Shown: in pieces, positions 7,389 to 14,801 of the stretch
How positions within the stretch are numbered: position 1 is the first letter of the stretch
How the letters are laid out: each line of letters starts with the position of its first letter
DNA from: Nitrospirota bacterium
GTDB taxonomy: Bacteria; JACPQY01
Length of the DNA stretch: 21,123 nt
Assembly (NCBI GenBank): GCA_016190245.1
Contig: JACPQY010000037.1
Location: forward strand, 1 to 21,123
Reading direction: 5' to 3'
Made by a program: the position numbers and the translations under genes
Notes under the pieces: generated by a model
What the model was told of the DNA's origin: nothing
Databases searched by the model: none
What the model saw: the letters and a program-made list of their open reading frames with translations, nothing else

Positions 7389-8711
7389 CTACGCCGCGGC
7401 CTGTCGCGAGGACCTCGGCCCGGGAACCCCGTCCGCCTCGCGTCTCTTGGCGACGATGTTGTAGAGGTCAAACGGGACGAAGCTTCGCGGCGTCATGTAG
7501 GCCATGTGGCAATTGGATGCCTCTTCGAGGTCGAGCGCGCCGTTCGCCTGAAATTTCTCGATCGAGAGGAACCGGATGAAACTGGGCGTGGGCAGTTCTT
7601 GAAAGCGCAGGAGCCGCACTGCGGACCACGCCAGTCTGGCCAACACGTCGAGGTGCCGGAGAGCGCGCAGAGGATTCAGCATCCGACTGAGCGGAAAGTA
7701 GTCCCCGTTCTTGAAGACAAGAATCATCGGCAAGGTGCTCACCTTTTGCTGCAGATTGGGAATCCTAAGGAGCCGGTGGAGACCTGCCAGCACGCGCATC
7801 GTCACGAGGAAATCACCCCGGCGGATTCGCCCGCCCGTGTATCGTTCGATCTCGTCCAGCATGTCCGACACGTGGGTTTCCTCGTCCGGCAGCTTGGCGC
7901 GGCTCTGGTAGGTGTGGGGGTAGAGACTTGCCCAGAACACGTTGGGTTCGCGGCCCAGAAATCGCAGGATTTCGCCGATCTGGGGCGTGTTGACGCCCTT
8001 GGCCATCATGATCGTCAATTGGATCTTGAATCCCCTCTCGCTCAGGGTCCGGATCGCCCTCAACTTCGCCTCGAGGAACGCGGCTCCCCTGAAGCGCTGC
8101 TCGGCGTCCCGGTCGAACCCGTCGAACTGCACCACGACCCATCGCAGACCGGCTTCCCAAAGCGTGTTGACGTATGCCGGATCGCCCAGACGAAGGCCGT
8201 TGGTGGAGAGGCGGGGGATGTAGCCCCGCTCGATCACGGTCCGGATGAGCGCGGGCAGATCCTTCCTCATCGTGGGCTCGCCGCCGATCAGGACGACGTT
8301 GGGTTGCCTCACCCGCTCCCAGAAGTTGCGGCCGGCCGGCGGCAGCCGGGATCGGATCTCGTCGATCGTCGGCTCCGGTCTCGAGATTTGATTCGCGTCC
8401 GCGAAGCACACGGGGCAATCGAGGTTACAGCGTTGCGTCACGTCGATCATGATGTTGTACGTCTTCTCGAGACACTCGTCGCAGGCCTCGCCCTTCAGGC
8501 ATTCGAACGTCGTGCACCAGGCGTCGCGGCCGGCGATCTTCGTGAGGTCGTGGTAAAGGGCCGAATCCTTCCAGTACAGGGCCTTCCGGGGGCCGTGGTC
8601 GGGACACGAGCTGCGCACCGTCATGCCGGAGACCTCTGCCGCGAGGACGGCCGGGACGACCCTCTCGCACTGAGGGCAGATGCTATGGGTCCGGTGAACG
8701 GCGGTCTCCAC
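7389..8711 (-). CDS. Tes-like radical SAM protein (tetraether lipid synthase / MJ0619-like family), 440 aa
   Basis: The open frame extends up to 9320, but that part overlaps the upstream radical SAM gene. The chosen GTG at 8711 lies 2 bases after the upstream TGA. The protein begins with a metal-site-like region ICPQC (C12, C15) and SCPDHG (C36), then YWKDS and a Cys-rich stretch (C66, C71, C77, C80). The radical SAM motif RCNLDCPVCFADAN follows (C95, C99, C102), with GGEPTMRKDL and LSTNGLRL. This order (rubredoxin-like CPxC/CPxHG, extra Cys, CxxxCxxC, GGEPT) matches my recollection of archaeal Tes and its bacterial relatives, which form C-C bonds between lipid chains. The C-terminal part ends NCHMAYMTP...VPFDLYN and has only one Cys (C401). 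In Tes-type proteins I recall further Cys there, so the auxiliary cluster may be reduced. The family call is from recognition, not alignment. Confidence 0.8.
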   Translation of the reverse strand: METAVHRTHSICPQCERVVPAVLAAEVSGMTVRSSCPDHGPRKALYWKDSALYHDLTKIAGRDAWCTTFECLKGEACDECLEKTYNIMIDVTQRCNLDCPVCFADANQISRPEPTIDEIRSRLPPAGRNFWERVRQPNVVLIGGEPTMRKDLPALIRTVIERGYIPRLSTNGLRLGDPAYVNTLWEAGLRWVVVQFDGFDRDAEQRFRGAAFLEAKLRAIRTLSERGFKIQLTIMMAKGVNTPQIGEILRFLGREPNVFWASLYPHTYQSRAKLPDEETHVSDMLDEIERYTGGRIRRGDFLVTMRVLAGLHRLLRIPNLQQKVSTLPMILVFKNGDYFPLSRMLNPLRALRHLDVLARLAWSAVRLLRFQELPTPSFIRFLSIEKFQANGALDLEEASNCHMAYMTPRSFVPFDLYNIVAKRREADGVPGPRSSRQAAA

Positions 8712-8713
8712 GC

Positions 8714-10237
8714 TCAGGTATGCGCGGCGCTGGTAGCGGGATGATCCCCCCCCTCTCCCCTCCACCCGGTCATCGCCAGATCCATCGCTCGCTTTTCCAC
8801 CAGACCTTTGAAGAAGAAGTTCTTGGCCCTGAGCCGCGCCACCGGGCGGTACATCTTCGCCAGCACCCGGGCCCAGCCCGGCGCCCCGTATTCGCGCGCT
8901 TTGTCGTCCAGGAATAGGGAGGTGAAGTACAGGGCCTCGTAGAGAGCCTTGTTCTGGGGGAAGAGGCGGCTCTGGTCGTAGCGGAAGTCCGCCCAGCCGT
9001 CCAGCGTCGAGGGAGGCCGCAGCCCGTGCTGCAGCGCGATCTCGAAAAGCTCCGTGCCGGGGTAGGGCGTGAACGTGTATACCGGGGACACTCGCACGTT
9101 CCGATTCAAGGCCATAAGCTTGAACATGAGATCCACGGTCATTCTGACTTCTTCGAGTGTCTCCGTCGGGATCCCGCACATGAAGCTGTAGAACAAGGTG
9201 ATCGGGAATCGGGCCAGCCGGCGCGTGACGTCCAAAATATCCTCGATGGTCCCGTCCTTGTGAATGGCTTCCCGCACTCTTGGCGATCCGGACTCGATGC
9301 CGACGGTCAGCCTGCCGCAACCACTGTCGAGTATCCGGCCGTAGTCGTCATCGCTCATTCTCTTCAAGCCGAGGATATCGACGCCCTGGACCTGCCAGGT
9401 GACGCCGAGCGGCTTCAGGGCCTCCGCGATCGCGAGAGCACGCTTCCGGTTCGTGAAGAACATGTCGTCCACGAAGTACACGTCCTCCACGCCATGCCGC
9501 TCAACCACCTGCCGGACCTGTTCGATCGTCCTCTCCGGTGAGAGCGCGCGCCAGCGGCGCCGGCTGAATACCACGTTGTAGCAGTAGGAGCAGTTCAGTG
9601 GGCAACCCCTCGAACTCTGAAAGCACAGGGAGCGCCGCCCGTTGTAGCGGGGCTGGTAGCGGTCCATCTCCACCAGGTGCCAAGGCGGCGCCGGCAAGTC
9701 GTCCAGACGTCCCAGGGGCGCCCCTGGCATCCCCTTGACCTGGTCTCCCTCTTTGTACCAGACACCGGGGATGTCCGTCGGTCTGCGGTTCGCCGCGAGC
9801 GCGCGGGCCAAGTCCCGCAGCGGATACTCGCCCTCGCCCTCCACGACATAGTCCACGAGAGGGTCCGCCGCCGTCTGCTGCGGCAAGAGGCTCGCGTGAA
9901 TCCCCCCCCAGACGATCGGCAGCTCCGGGCGAAGGCGTCGGACCAGCCGACACATCTCCAGACTCGAGCGAATCATGGGACCCGTGAACGCCGTGACCCC
10001 GACCAGAAAGACATCTGGGGTAAGCCGGCGGATCAGCTCGGATTCCCAGTCTTCGACATGGAGTCGCCGGTCGAAGAAGCGGACGGGAAACTCCTGGGCC
10101 ACCAGCGCGGACGCATGGAGGAGCGCCACCGGCAGCGTGGGGCTGGAACGGAGATCATCCATGTGACCCACCGCCGGTTGGAGCAGCAGGATTGTACCTC
10201 GCGTGCTTGCCCCCGGAACACCTTCGTAGACTGACAC
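8714..10237 (-). CDS. B12-binding-domain radical SAM protein (rSAM 1), first gene of the radical SAM operon, 507 aa
   Basis: The cobalamin-binding-like domain shows ILLLQPAVGH, LPVALLHASALVAQEFPVRFFDRRL, VWGGIHASLLPQ (about 109-120) and VEGEGEYPL. The classic DxHxxG is not present. The core has SSRGCPLNCSYCYN with cluster ligands C212, C216 and C219, then VYFVDDMFF, LTVGIESGSPRV and YSFMCGIPTET. The region after about 430 is helical and basic. The start is GTG at 10237, with TAGGAA just upstream and a candidate sigma70 promoter at 10250-10278. The stop is 2 bases before the Tes-like gene. It probably performs a radical methylation or rearrangement; the substrate is unknown. The C8 runs at 9902-9909 and 8746-8753 are inside the frame. 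Confidence 0.9.
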   Translation of the reverse strand: MSVYEGVPGASTRGTILLLQPAVGHMDDLRSSPTLPVALLHASALVAQEFPVRFFDRRLHVEDWESELIRRLTPDVFLVGVTAFTGPMIRSSLEMCRLVRRLRPELPIVWGGIHASLLPQQTAADPLVDYVVEGEGEYPLRDLARALAANRRPTDIPGVWYKEGDQVKGMPGAPLGRLDDLPAPPWHLVEMDRYQPRYNGRRSLCFQSSRGCPLNCSYCYNVVFSRRRWRALSPERTIEQVRQVVERHGVEDVYFVDDMFFTNRKRALAIAEALKPLGVTWQVQGVDILGLKRMSDDDYGRILDSGCGRLTVGIESGSPRVREAIHKDGTIEDILDVTRRLARFPITLFYSFMCGIPTETLEEVRMTVDLMFKLMALNRNVRVSPVYTFTPYPGTELFEIALQHGLRPPSTLDGWADFRYDQSRLFPQNKALYEALYFTSLFLDDKAREYGAPGWARVLAKMYRPVARLRAKNFFFKGLVEKRAMDLAMTGWRGEGGDHPATSAAHT

Positions 10238-10249
10238 GTTCCTACAAGC

Positions 10250-10278
10250 ACACTAGTCGCGGCCGATAGGCCTGTCAA
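10250..10278 (-). promoter_or_regulatory. Candidate sigma70 promoter of the radical SAM operon
   Basis: Read leftward, TTGACA (10278-10273) matches the -35 consensus perfectly. After 17 bases comes TAGTGT (10255-10250), a 3/6 match to the -10. It is followed within 12 bases by the GTG at 10237, with a TAGGAA Shine-Dalgarno-like stretch between. It lies just outside the left end of the DUF559 element. Confidence 0.5.
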
Positions 10279-10281
10279 GGC

Positions 10282-10290
10282 GAGGGCGGG
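10282..10290. repeat. Left copy of the flanking direct repeat (target-site duplication)
   Basis: GAGGGCGGG directly abuts the left inverted repeat and is identical to 10814-10822. The match extends to 11 bp (GAGGGCGGGCG, to 10292) if the end of the element is drawn two bases further in. Confidence 0.6.
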
Positions 10291-10326
10291 CGGGAGTTTA
10301 TGGAATCTTCAGGGGCCTATGCGATC

Positions 10327-10347
10327 CCCCTCCTTTGTAAGGAGGGG
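10327..10347 (+). repeat. Left subterminal hairpin of the DUF559 element
   Basis: CCCCTCC (10327-10333) and GGAGGGG (10341-10347) pair around TTTGTAA. A related hairpin in inverse orientation occurs at 10749-10769. It lies 15 bases beyond the nuclease stop, so it could also stop or stabilise the nuclease transcript. Confidence 0.6.
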
Positions 10348-10361
10348 TAAGGGGAGGTCGA

Positions 10362-10724
10362 TCACCATCGCAGGCGTGCCTGCAAATCCTCGAGCACACC
10401 CTCAAGATTGCCGAGTACATCGGTGTTGGCATAGCGCACAACCAACAGCCCCAAGCTCTCAAGGTAGGTCTGCCTGGCTGCATCTTTTCGGGTCTGTTGG
10501 GGAAATGCGTGAACGTCCCCGTCAACCTCGATCACGATCCGCCGCTCCGGACAGAAGAAGTCCACGATATACGGCCCAATGCCGTGTTGACGCCTGAACT
10601 TGAGGCCCTCGATCTGCCGATTCCGGAGATGGGACCAGAGCTGTTTTTCAGCCGAGGTCATCTGACCTCGAAGTTGTTGCTTTCTGCGAAGATTCTGTCG
10701 GGATCCCTTGAGCGTTCTCGGCAT
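10362..10724 (-). CDS. DUF559 domain (Vsr/PDxK-like) endonuclease, 120 aa
   Basis: The protein is a complete, typical-length DUF559 member. It has LRRKQQLRGQMTSAEKQLWSHLRNRQIEGLKFRRQHGIGPYIVDFFCPERRIVIEVDG. The acidic residues D55, E67 and D69 and R44/R45 fit the Vsr-like nuclease fold. The family's DNA substrate is not well defined. The ATG at 10724 is chosen because the family starts at this point. An in-frame ATG at 10838 would translate the terminal repeats of the element and is rejected. The gene is the only cargo of the inverted-repeat unit 10291-10813, and its stop lies just inside the left hairpin. It may act in defence, repair or mobility of the unit; none of these is shown. Confidence 0.85.
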   Translation of the reverse strand: MPRTLKGSRQNLRRKQQLRGQMTSAEKQLWSHLRNRQIEGLKFRRQHGIGPYIVDFFCPERRIVIEVDGDVHAFPQQTRKDAARQTYLESLGLLVVRYANTDVLGNLEGVLEDLQARLRW

Positions 10725-10748
10725 CCGCTCGGACTCTACCCCACCTGG

Positions 10749-10769
10749 CCTCCCCTTACAAAGGGGAGG
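10749..10769 (-). repeat. Right subterminal hairpin of the DUF559 element
   Basis: Read leftward, CCTCCCC and GGGGAGG pair around the same TTTGTAA core as the left copy. It precedes the nuclease start by about 25 bases. If the frame is read through it, it gives the FPPLCKGRPGG-type translation I recall often next to DUF559 genes. Confidence 0.6.
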
Positions 10770-10813
10770 AAATCCTGCTCTCCTCACCACGAAGGAAATT
10801 CCATAAACTCCAG

Positions 10814-10822
10814 GAGGGCGGG
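10814..10822. repeat. Right copy of the flanking direct repeat (target-site duplication)
   Basis: GAGGGCGGG directly abuts the right inverted repeat and is the same sequence in the same orientation as 10282-10290. The identity continues to 10824. Confidence 0.6.
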
Positions 10823-10956
10823 CGCTCCTGCGCCGCATGGGCCGGGGCTTCGGTATGCGGCGTTTGGAGGGGCCCGCGTCGTGTTCGCACCGTGCTGCCG
10901 CTCGATCAACTCAAGTGCCGGAGCGGGAGCCCGAGCCTTGGCTGCGAAGCGATCGC

Positions 10957-12732
10957 TCAGGGTTGCTTGGTGGTGGGCCGAGCCGGTGCGTCGAGGGTGT
11001 CGAGTTCCAGGCGCAGGATTCCGACAGAGGTGACGACGTAAAGAGACCGGCCATCGTTCGAGAGAGTAATCTGGTGCCCCCGGGAACCCAGATTCAGGGC
11101 CGAGGTGGCGATACCGGTTGCGAGGTCGAGCCTGAGGAGGTCGCCCGTGAAGTGGTTGAGGACGTAGGCGGTTCTCCCGTCCGGCGCGCAGCGGGCGAAG
11201 CGGACGCCCCGCTCCGAGGGGATGCTGTGGACGAGAGAGAGGTCATCGGTCCGGCGGACGTCCACCCGGCCGTGCACCATGTGGACCTCCAAGAGGAGGC
11301 CGGTGGCCGGACAAGCCTCGAGGAGGACGAACATGTCGTTGTCCAGCGGGGCGACCTCCTCGGGCGGGGTCGCATCCATCGCGCCGCGGAGGAGGCGCGT
11401 CCCGCGGTCGTCGTGGCGCTGGCGGAGTTTCGACGTGAGGTCAGAGAGATCAAGACGGCGGATCTTTCGTTCCAGTCGGAGCGAGCCTTCGCGCAGGCTC
11501 GTGGAGACGACCCATGTGGCCGCGCGAAGGTTCGCGAGGGGCCCCGTCTGGCCGTTGAGCCGTTCCCGGTACTTGGCCGCGAGGAGCCGCCCAAGGGGGC
11601 GGAGGTCGCAGCACTCGCGCAGGGCCTGAGAAAAATCGGCTCGCATGGGCGTGCCTGTCGTCAACCAGTACCGTCCTGGGGGAGCCACGGCAGCCCCCTT
11701 GATGCGCTCACCATCGGTGTCGACCCAGCGAACGGGGCCATCGAGGGGTTCGAGGATACCCACCGCGCCCGCCTCGTCCACCAGGATCACCCCAGGGGTC
11801 CCTTCGATCCCGAGGGCGTGGAGGGGCCTCCTCGCAGGGATCTCGCGCATCACCGAGAGGGTCTTCTCGTCCAGGATGAGGAAGCGGTGCCCGTGAATGT
11901 CCGGCAGGATCACCACTCCGGCCTCGCAATCCACGCGGAAGGAGTCGCCGGCGCCTCCACTCTCCAGGACGGCGGTGGTCCGGAGCGAGGCGGGGTCGAA
12001 GCGAACGAGCGACGGCACCCCTTGGATCCCGTTCCGAGATGCGGCGAGCAGCTCTTTGCCGTTGCAGGCCTCGCGGACGTACCGGATCGCGTTGGTGTTC
12101 ACGATGCCGGCGGGCCGGGGCATGTTGAAGAGGACGACCGGCCGTACCCCGGGTTGATCGAGCACGCGGTTGCGAACGTCCGATGTCGCGTAGGTGGAGG
12201 ACCAGAGTGTGCCGGTGGCGAGAACCCAGGAGAGCGCGAAGAAGACAAGCGCGGCATCCGAGACCGGTCGGGGTTCCCGCCGGCGGGTTGCGAAGAGCCC
12301 GAGCCAGAAGGGGATGCAGAGCATCGCGAGGAGCGTGGCCATGTCGTAGTACGCGTGCCAGATCGTGACGAAGGTTGCTCCCCACAGCGCGGCCAGTGCC
12401 GCGCGGGGGTACCGAGGCTGGGCGATGACCCACGCGAATGCGGCGGTCGCGGCCAGGACGGTCATGGTGACCGGCCTGGGACCCCGCACGATGACGCCGG
12501 CCTGAAACGCCGTGATCGTGGCGTAGTACAGAAACCGGAGGACGGGTCGCGCTTGCAGGCGGCGCAACGGCCGGAGGATCAGGGGGGCGGGGAGGAAGAG
12601 AAGCGGGAGAAAGAAGATCGCACCGGAATCGAGGAGGGGCGCGCTGAGGAGGAAGGCGATCGGAAAGAGATGAACCGTGTAGACAAACAGCGCCGCGCCC
12701 GCCGGGACGCAGGCTGAAACAAAACCTCTCAA
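10957..12732 (-). CDS. Polytopic membrane protein with C-terminal beta-propeller (propeller B), 591 aa
   Basis: The start is TTG at 12732, overlapping the TGA of the upstream cytochrome gene as TTGA. The frame is open to 12867, but that part lies inside the neighbour. About six to eight hydrophobic segments fill residues 1-180. From about 195 onward the chain is soluble, with blades such as SLVRFDPASLRTTAVLE, FLILDEKTLSVMREI, FARCAPDGRTAYVLNHFTGDLLRLDL and ITLSNDGRSLYVVTSVGILRLEL. These recall YncE/NHL-like propellers. The junction (GVRPVVLFNMPRPAGIVNTNAIRYVRE) aligns by eye with the same region of the propeller at 16611-18293. No catalytic motif or haem site is seen. It is probably the membrane partner of the two cytochromes, perhaps a substrate- or protein-docking subunit (inference). 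Confidence 0.8.
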   Translation of the reverse strand: MRGFVSACVPAGAALFVYTVHLFPIAFLLSAPLLDSGAIFFLPLLFLPAPLILRPLRRLQARPVLRFLYYATITAFQAGVIVRGPRPVTMTVLAATAAFAWVIAQPRYPRAALAALWGATFVTIWHAYYDMATLLAMLCIPFWLGLFATRRREPRPVSDAALVFFALSWVLATGTLWSSTYATSDVRNRVLDQPGVRPVVLFNMPRPAGIVNTNAIRYVREACNGKELLAASRNGIQGVPSLVRFDPASLRTTAVLESGGAGDSFRVDCEAGVVILPDIHGHRFLILDEKTLSVMREIPARRPLHALGIEGTPGVILVDEAGAVGILEPLDGPVRWVDTDGERIKGAAVAPPGRYWLTTGTPMRADFSQALRECCDLRPLGRLLAAKYRERLNGQTGPLANLRAATWVVSTSLREGSLRLERKIRRLDLSDLTSKLRQRHDDRGTRLLRGAMDATPPEEVAPLDNDMFVLLEACPATGLLLEVHMVHGRVDVRRTDDLSLVHSIPSERGVRFARCAPDGRTAYVLNHFTGDLLRLDLATGIATSALNLGSRGHQITLSNDGRSLYVVTSVGILRLELDTLDAPARPTTKQP

Positions 12733-14801
12733 GGACGGGGCAGGGTTGCGGTTTTCGAGGCGATCACCGAGGCAGGCACGACGAGATCCGCATTCCCGGC
12801 CATCCAGGCCGCGAAGTCGTCGTTGATCCGCCGGTACATCCATCGGGCCTCGACGGTGACGGGCCAATCGCCGTCGCCGATGGAGGGGAGGGCGTAGATG
12901 TCTTCGACCGACCCGCGTGGCGGAATGGATCGAGTCCGCGCGATCGTTTTTGTCAGAAAGATCTCGTGCCGTTCCACCGGGGCTCCGTTCTCGTACAACT
13001 CCCGGCCGCCGAGGTTGTGGTGCGAATCCTCGGGGTCCGAGTGGGAGAATAGCACATCTCCCGAGGCGCCGCGGACCACCACCTCCTGCCAGACCCGGAC
13101 AAGGTCGAGGGGGCCGCCAGGGAAGGTGTGGCCGATGGTCCGATTCGTCGTCCGGACTTGGAGCCGCCGGGGGTCAGCCTGCGAAGCGTCGCGGGCCTCC
13201 AGGCGAACGTCCATCTCCAAGTGTTGGCCGCCCGTCGCAACGGCGCGGGCACGGAGCATGCGCGGGAGGTCGAAATAGAGCCGGTAGGCCTTGAAGGATT
13301 CGTCGAACGCCGCCTCGTGGAGTCGCAGCATTTTCAGGTTCCCGTCGAGCCATCGGCGCGTCTCTCCCGCGAAGGCCTGAAGGGATTCCTCGTCGTCCGG
13401 CGCGGAAAGGGCGAGGATCGGAAGCGCCTCATTGATCCCGAAGAAGCGGTGGTCCTTCCAACTGTACCTGTAGGCGTCCTTCTGGAGCCGGATCATGTGG
13501 CAGTCGGTGCATCCCAAGGACTCGCGGTACTCCGACTCCTTCCATGAATCGAACTGTTCCAGGTGAATGCGCGGTTCGCTCTCCTCGCCCACGTGCAGGG
13601 CGACGCGGTGGCACGGGGCGCACAGTTGACTCGAGCGGACGAGTGGCCGGCTGAAGTCGCCAAGGTGGGTGCGGGTCCGTCGAAGTATCAGGTGCTCCTT
13701 CTCTTCCTTTGGGAGGTCGAGAGGATCCAGCACGCCCGTGATAAGCCGGTAGGAACCGTTTCCGGCCTTGTCCGCGGACTCCATCTGATGGCACACCCGA
13801 CACGAGACTCCCTCGCGCCGGGCGATGGCGTCCCGATCATGAAGGGAAGCGAGGTCGGGAGAGAACGCCGCGGTGGGGTCGTGACAGGACGCGCAGAAGC
13901 GGGCGATCTCCGGCCCCGCGATGCTCACGGCGTTCTCGAGCGAGCGCACGTACGGCAGGTTCCGCGCCGAATAGGCATGGGTGGACTGTCTCCATTGCTC
14001 GAAGACAACATCGTGGCAGCCCGCGCAGTCCTTCGATCGACCCAGCGTGTGGGACGAGAGGGGTTCGAACGCCAGGCCGTACGCTTTTGCGTACGTCTGC
14101 GTGGGGAACAGGCGGGGGCCACGGGCATCGGCTTCGATGCGGTCCGTGTTCGCCCGCATCCGTCCGAGCGCGAGGGCGAGGAGGATGCCGGCGGCGGCGA
14201 TCCCGAGGCGGAGCGCGTGGAAGGGCAGGGGGGTCGCGGGGGCGAGCCAACGTCGCCAGCGACCCCGCTCCAGCACGTGAACGGCCATGAGGAGGGCACC
14301 GGCGAGCGCCAGCGGCCCGTGGAGGGAGCGATGGAAGGATGTGAACCGGATGGCGCTCTTTCCCATGACCGTGTAGAGGCCGTTGGCGAGCGACACGGCG
14401 ATCAGGAGCCAGAGCAGGGCGGCCCAGAGGCGGGGAGCCGCGTCCGCCGAATCGGAAGTGCGCGCGTACCGCAGGGCAAGGAGGGCGCCGAGCAAGAGAG
14501 CGCCGAGGAAGGTCACGAGGGAAGGTGTCGGAGAGATGAGGACCCAGATCACAAAGGGCGTGAAGGCCACACCGAGCCAGACGAGCTTCCGGCTGAAATG
14601 CCGCGCGAGGTGGGCATGGACGTAGACGAGAGTCAGAGCGAAGAGGAACGCCCCCATCGTGACGTGCAGGTCCACGGTTCTCGGGAAGAGCCGTCCGGCG
14701 GTGGGAGCGAAGTACAGCAGGGCGCCGCTCGCGGAGACGAGGGCGAAGAGGAGGAGATAGCCCGCCGCGGGGAGCTTCGCCCAGCCGGTTCTACTGGGCA
14801 C
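12729..14801 (-). CDS. Membrane b-type/pentahaem cytochrome c fusion (cytochrome B), 690 aa
   Basis: Residues about 12-213 form six or seven transmembrane segments with intramembrane His (H46, H62, H64, H157, H161, H175) placed like b-haem ligands in cytochrome b561/DUF4405-type proteins. The soluble part has five CxxCH haem c sites: CAGCH (259), CASCH (303), CRVCH (334), CAPCH (394) and CTDCH (431). A C-terminal beta-sandwich-like domain has IGHTFPGGPLDLVRVWQEV (about 556-573), a pattern frequent after multihaem domains. It probably passes electrons between the quinone pool and an extracytoplasmic acceptor or donor. It is a full-length paralogue of the neighbour at 14791-16614. The start is GTG at 14801, 11 bases inside the end of that gene; the stop overlaps the TTG of propeller B. 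Confidence 0.87.
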   Translation of the reverse strand: MPSRTGWAKLPAAGYLLLFALVSASGALLYFAPTAGRLFPRTVDLHVTMGAFLFALTLVYVHAHLARHFSRKLVWLGVAFTPFVIWVLISPTPSLVTFLGALLLGALLALRYARTSDSADAAPRLWAALLWLLIAVSLANGLYTVMGKSAIRFTSFHRSLHGPLALAGALLMAVHVLERGRWRRWLAPATPLPFHALRLGIAAAGILLALALGRMRANTDRIEADARGPRLFPTQTYAKAYGLAFEPLSSHTLGRSKDCAGCHDVVFEQWRQSTHAYSARNLPYVRSLENAVSIAGPEIARFCASCHDPTAAFSPDLASLHDRDAIARREGVSCRVCHQMESADKAGNGSYRLITGVLDPLDLPKEEKEHLILRRTRTHLGDFSRPLVRSSQLCAPCHRVALHVGEESEPRIHLEQFDSWKESEYRESLGCTDCHMIRLQKDAYRYSWKDHRFFGINEALPILALSAPDDEESLQAFAGETRRWLDGNLKMLRLHEAAFDESFKAYRLYFDLPRMLRARAVATGGQHLEMDVRLEARDASQADPRRLQVRTTNRTIGHTFPGGPLDLVRVWQEVVVRGASGDVLFSHSDPEDSHHNLGGRELYENGAPVERHEIFLTKTIARTRSIPPRGSVEDIYALPSIGDGDWPVTVEARWMYRRINDDFAAWMAGNADLVVPASVIASKTATLPRP

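Larger units (their letters stand above)
10291..10813. mobile_element. 523-bp transposon-like element carrying a DUF559 nuclease
   Basis: The ends are inverted repeats of 16 bp with one mismatch: CGGGAGTTTATGGAAT at 10291-10306, and the reverse complement of CTGGAGTTTATGGAAT at 10798-10813. The direct repeat GAGGGCGGG abuts both ends (10282-10290 and 10814-10822), as expected of a target-site duplication. Inside each end lies a second, mutually inverted GC hairpin with a TTTGTAA core. The only gene is a DUF559 nuclease; no transposase is present. The element separates the cytochrome/propeller genes from the radical SAM operon. It may be a non-autonomous element moved in trans, or one moved by its own nuclease. 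Confidence 0.7.

Noticed and set aside
8712-9320. N-terminal extension of the Tes-like gene upstream of 8711
   Set aside because: It lies wholly inside the previous radical SAM gene, has no domain character, and a GTG directly after the upstream stop begins the conserved part.
10238-10290. Cobalamin riboswitch upstream of the radical SAM operon
   Set aside because: The leader before GTG 10237 is only a few bases from the candidate promoter, and no B12-box-like sequence is seen.
10952-10958. GCGATCGC-type palindrome at the end of propeller B
   Set aside because: A short palindrome near a stop in GC-rich DNA, with no cyanobacterial context for a HIP1 repeat.
10837-12717. Very long rightward open frame (about 626 codons) antisense to propeller B, with similar ones across the radical SAM and cytochrome genes
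   Set aside because: These antisense frames come from high GC and codon bias. They are charged and low in hydrophobic core, have no motif, and oppose genes with clear CxxCH, CxxxCxxC or membrane signatures.
12733-12867. 45-codon N-terminal extension of propeller B
   Set aside because: It overlaps the cytochrome B C-terminus and would put a charged stretch before the first membrane helix. The TTG at 12732 overlapping TGA fits the other junctions.
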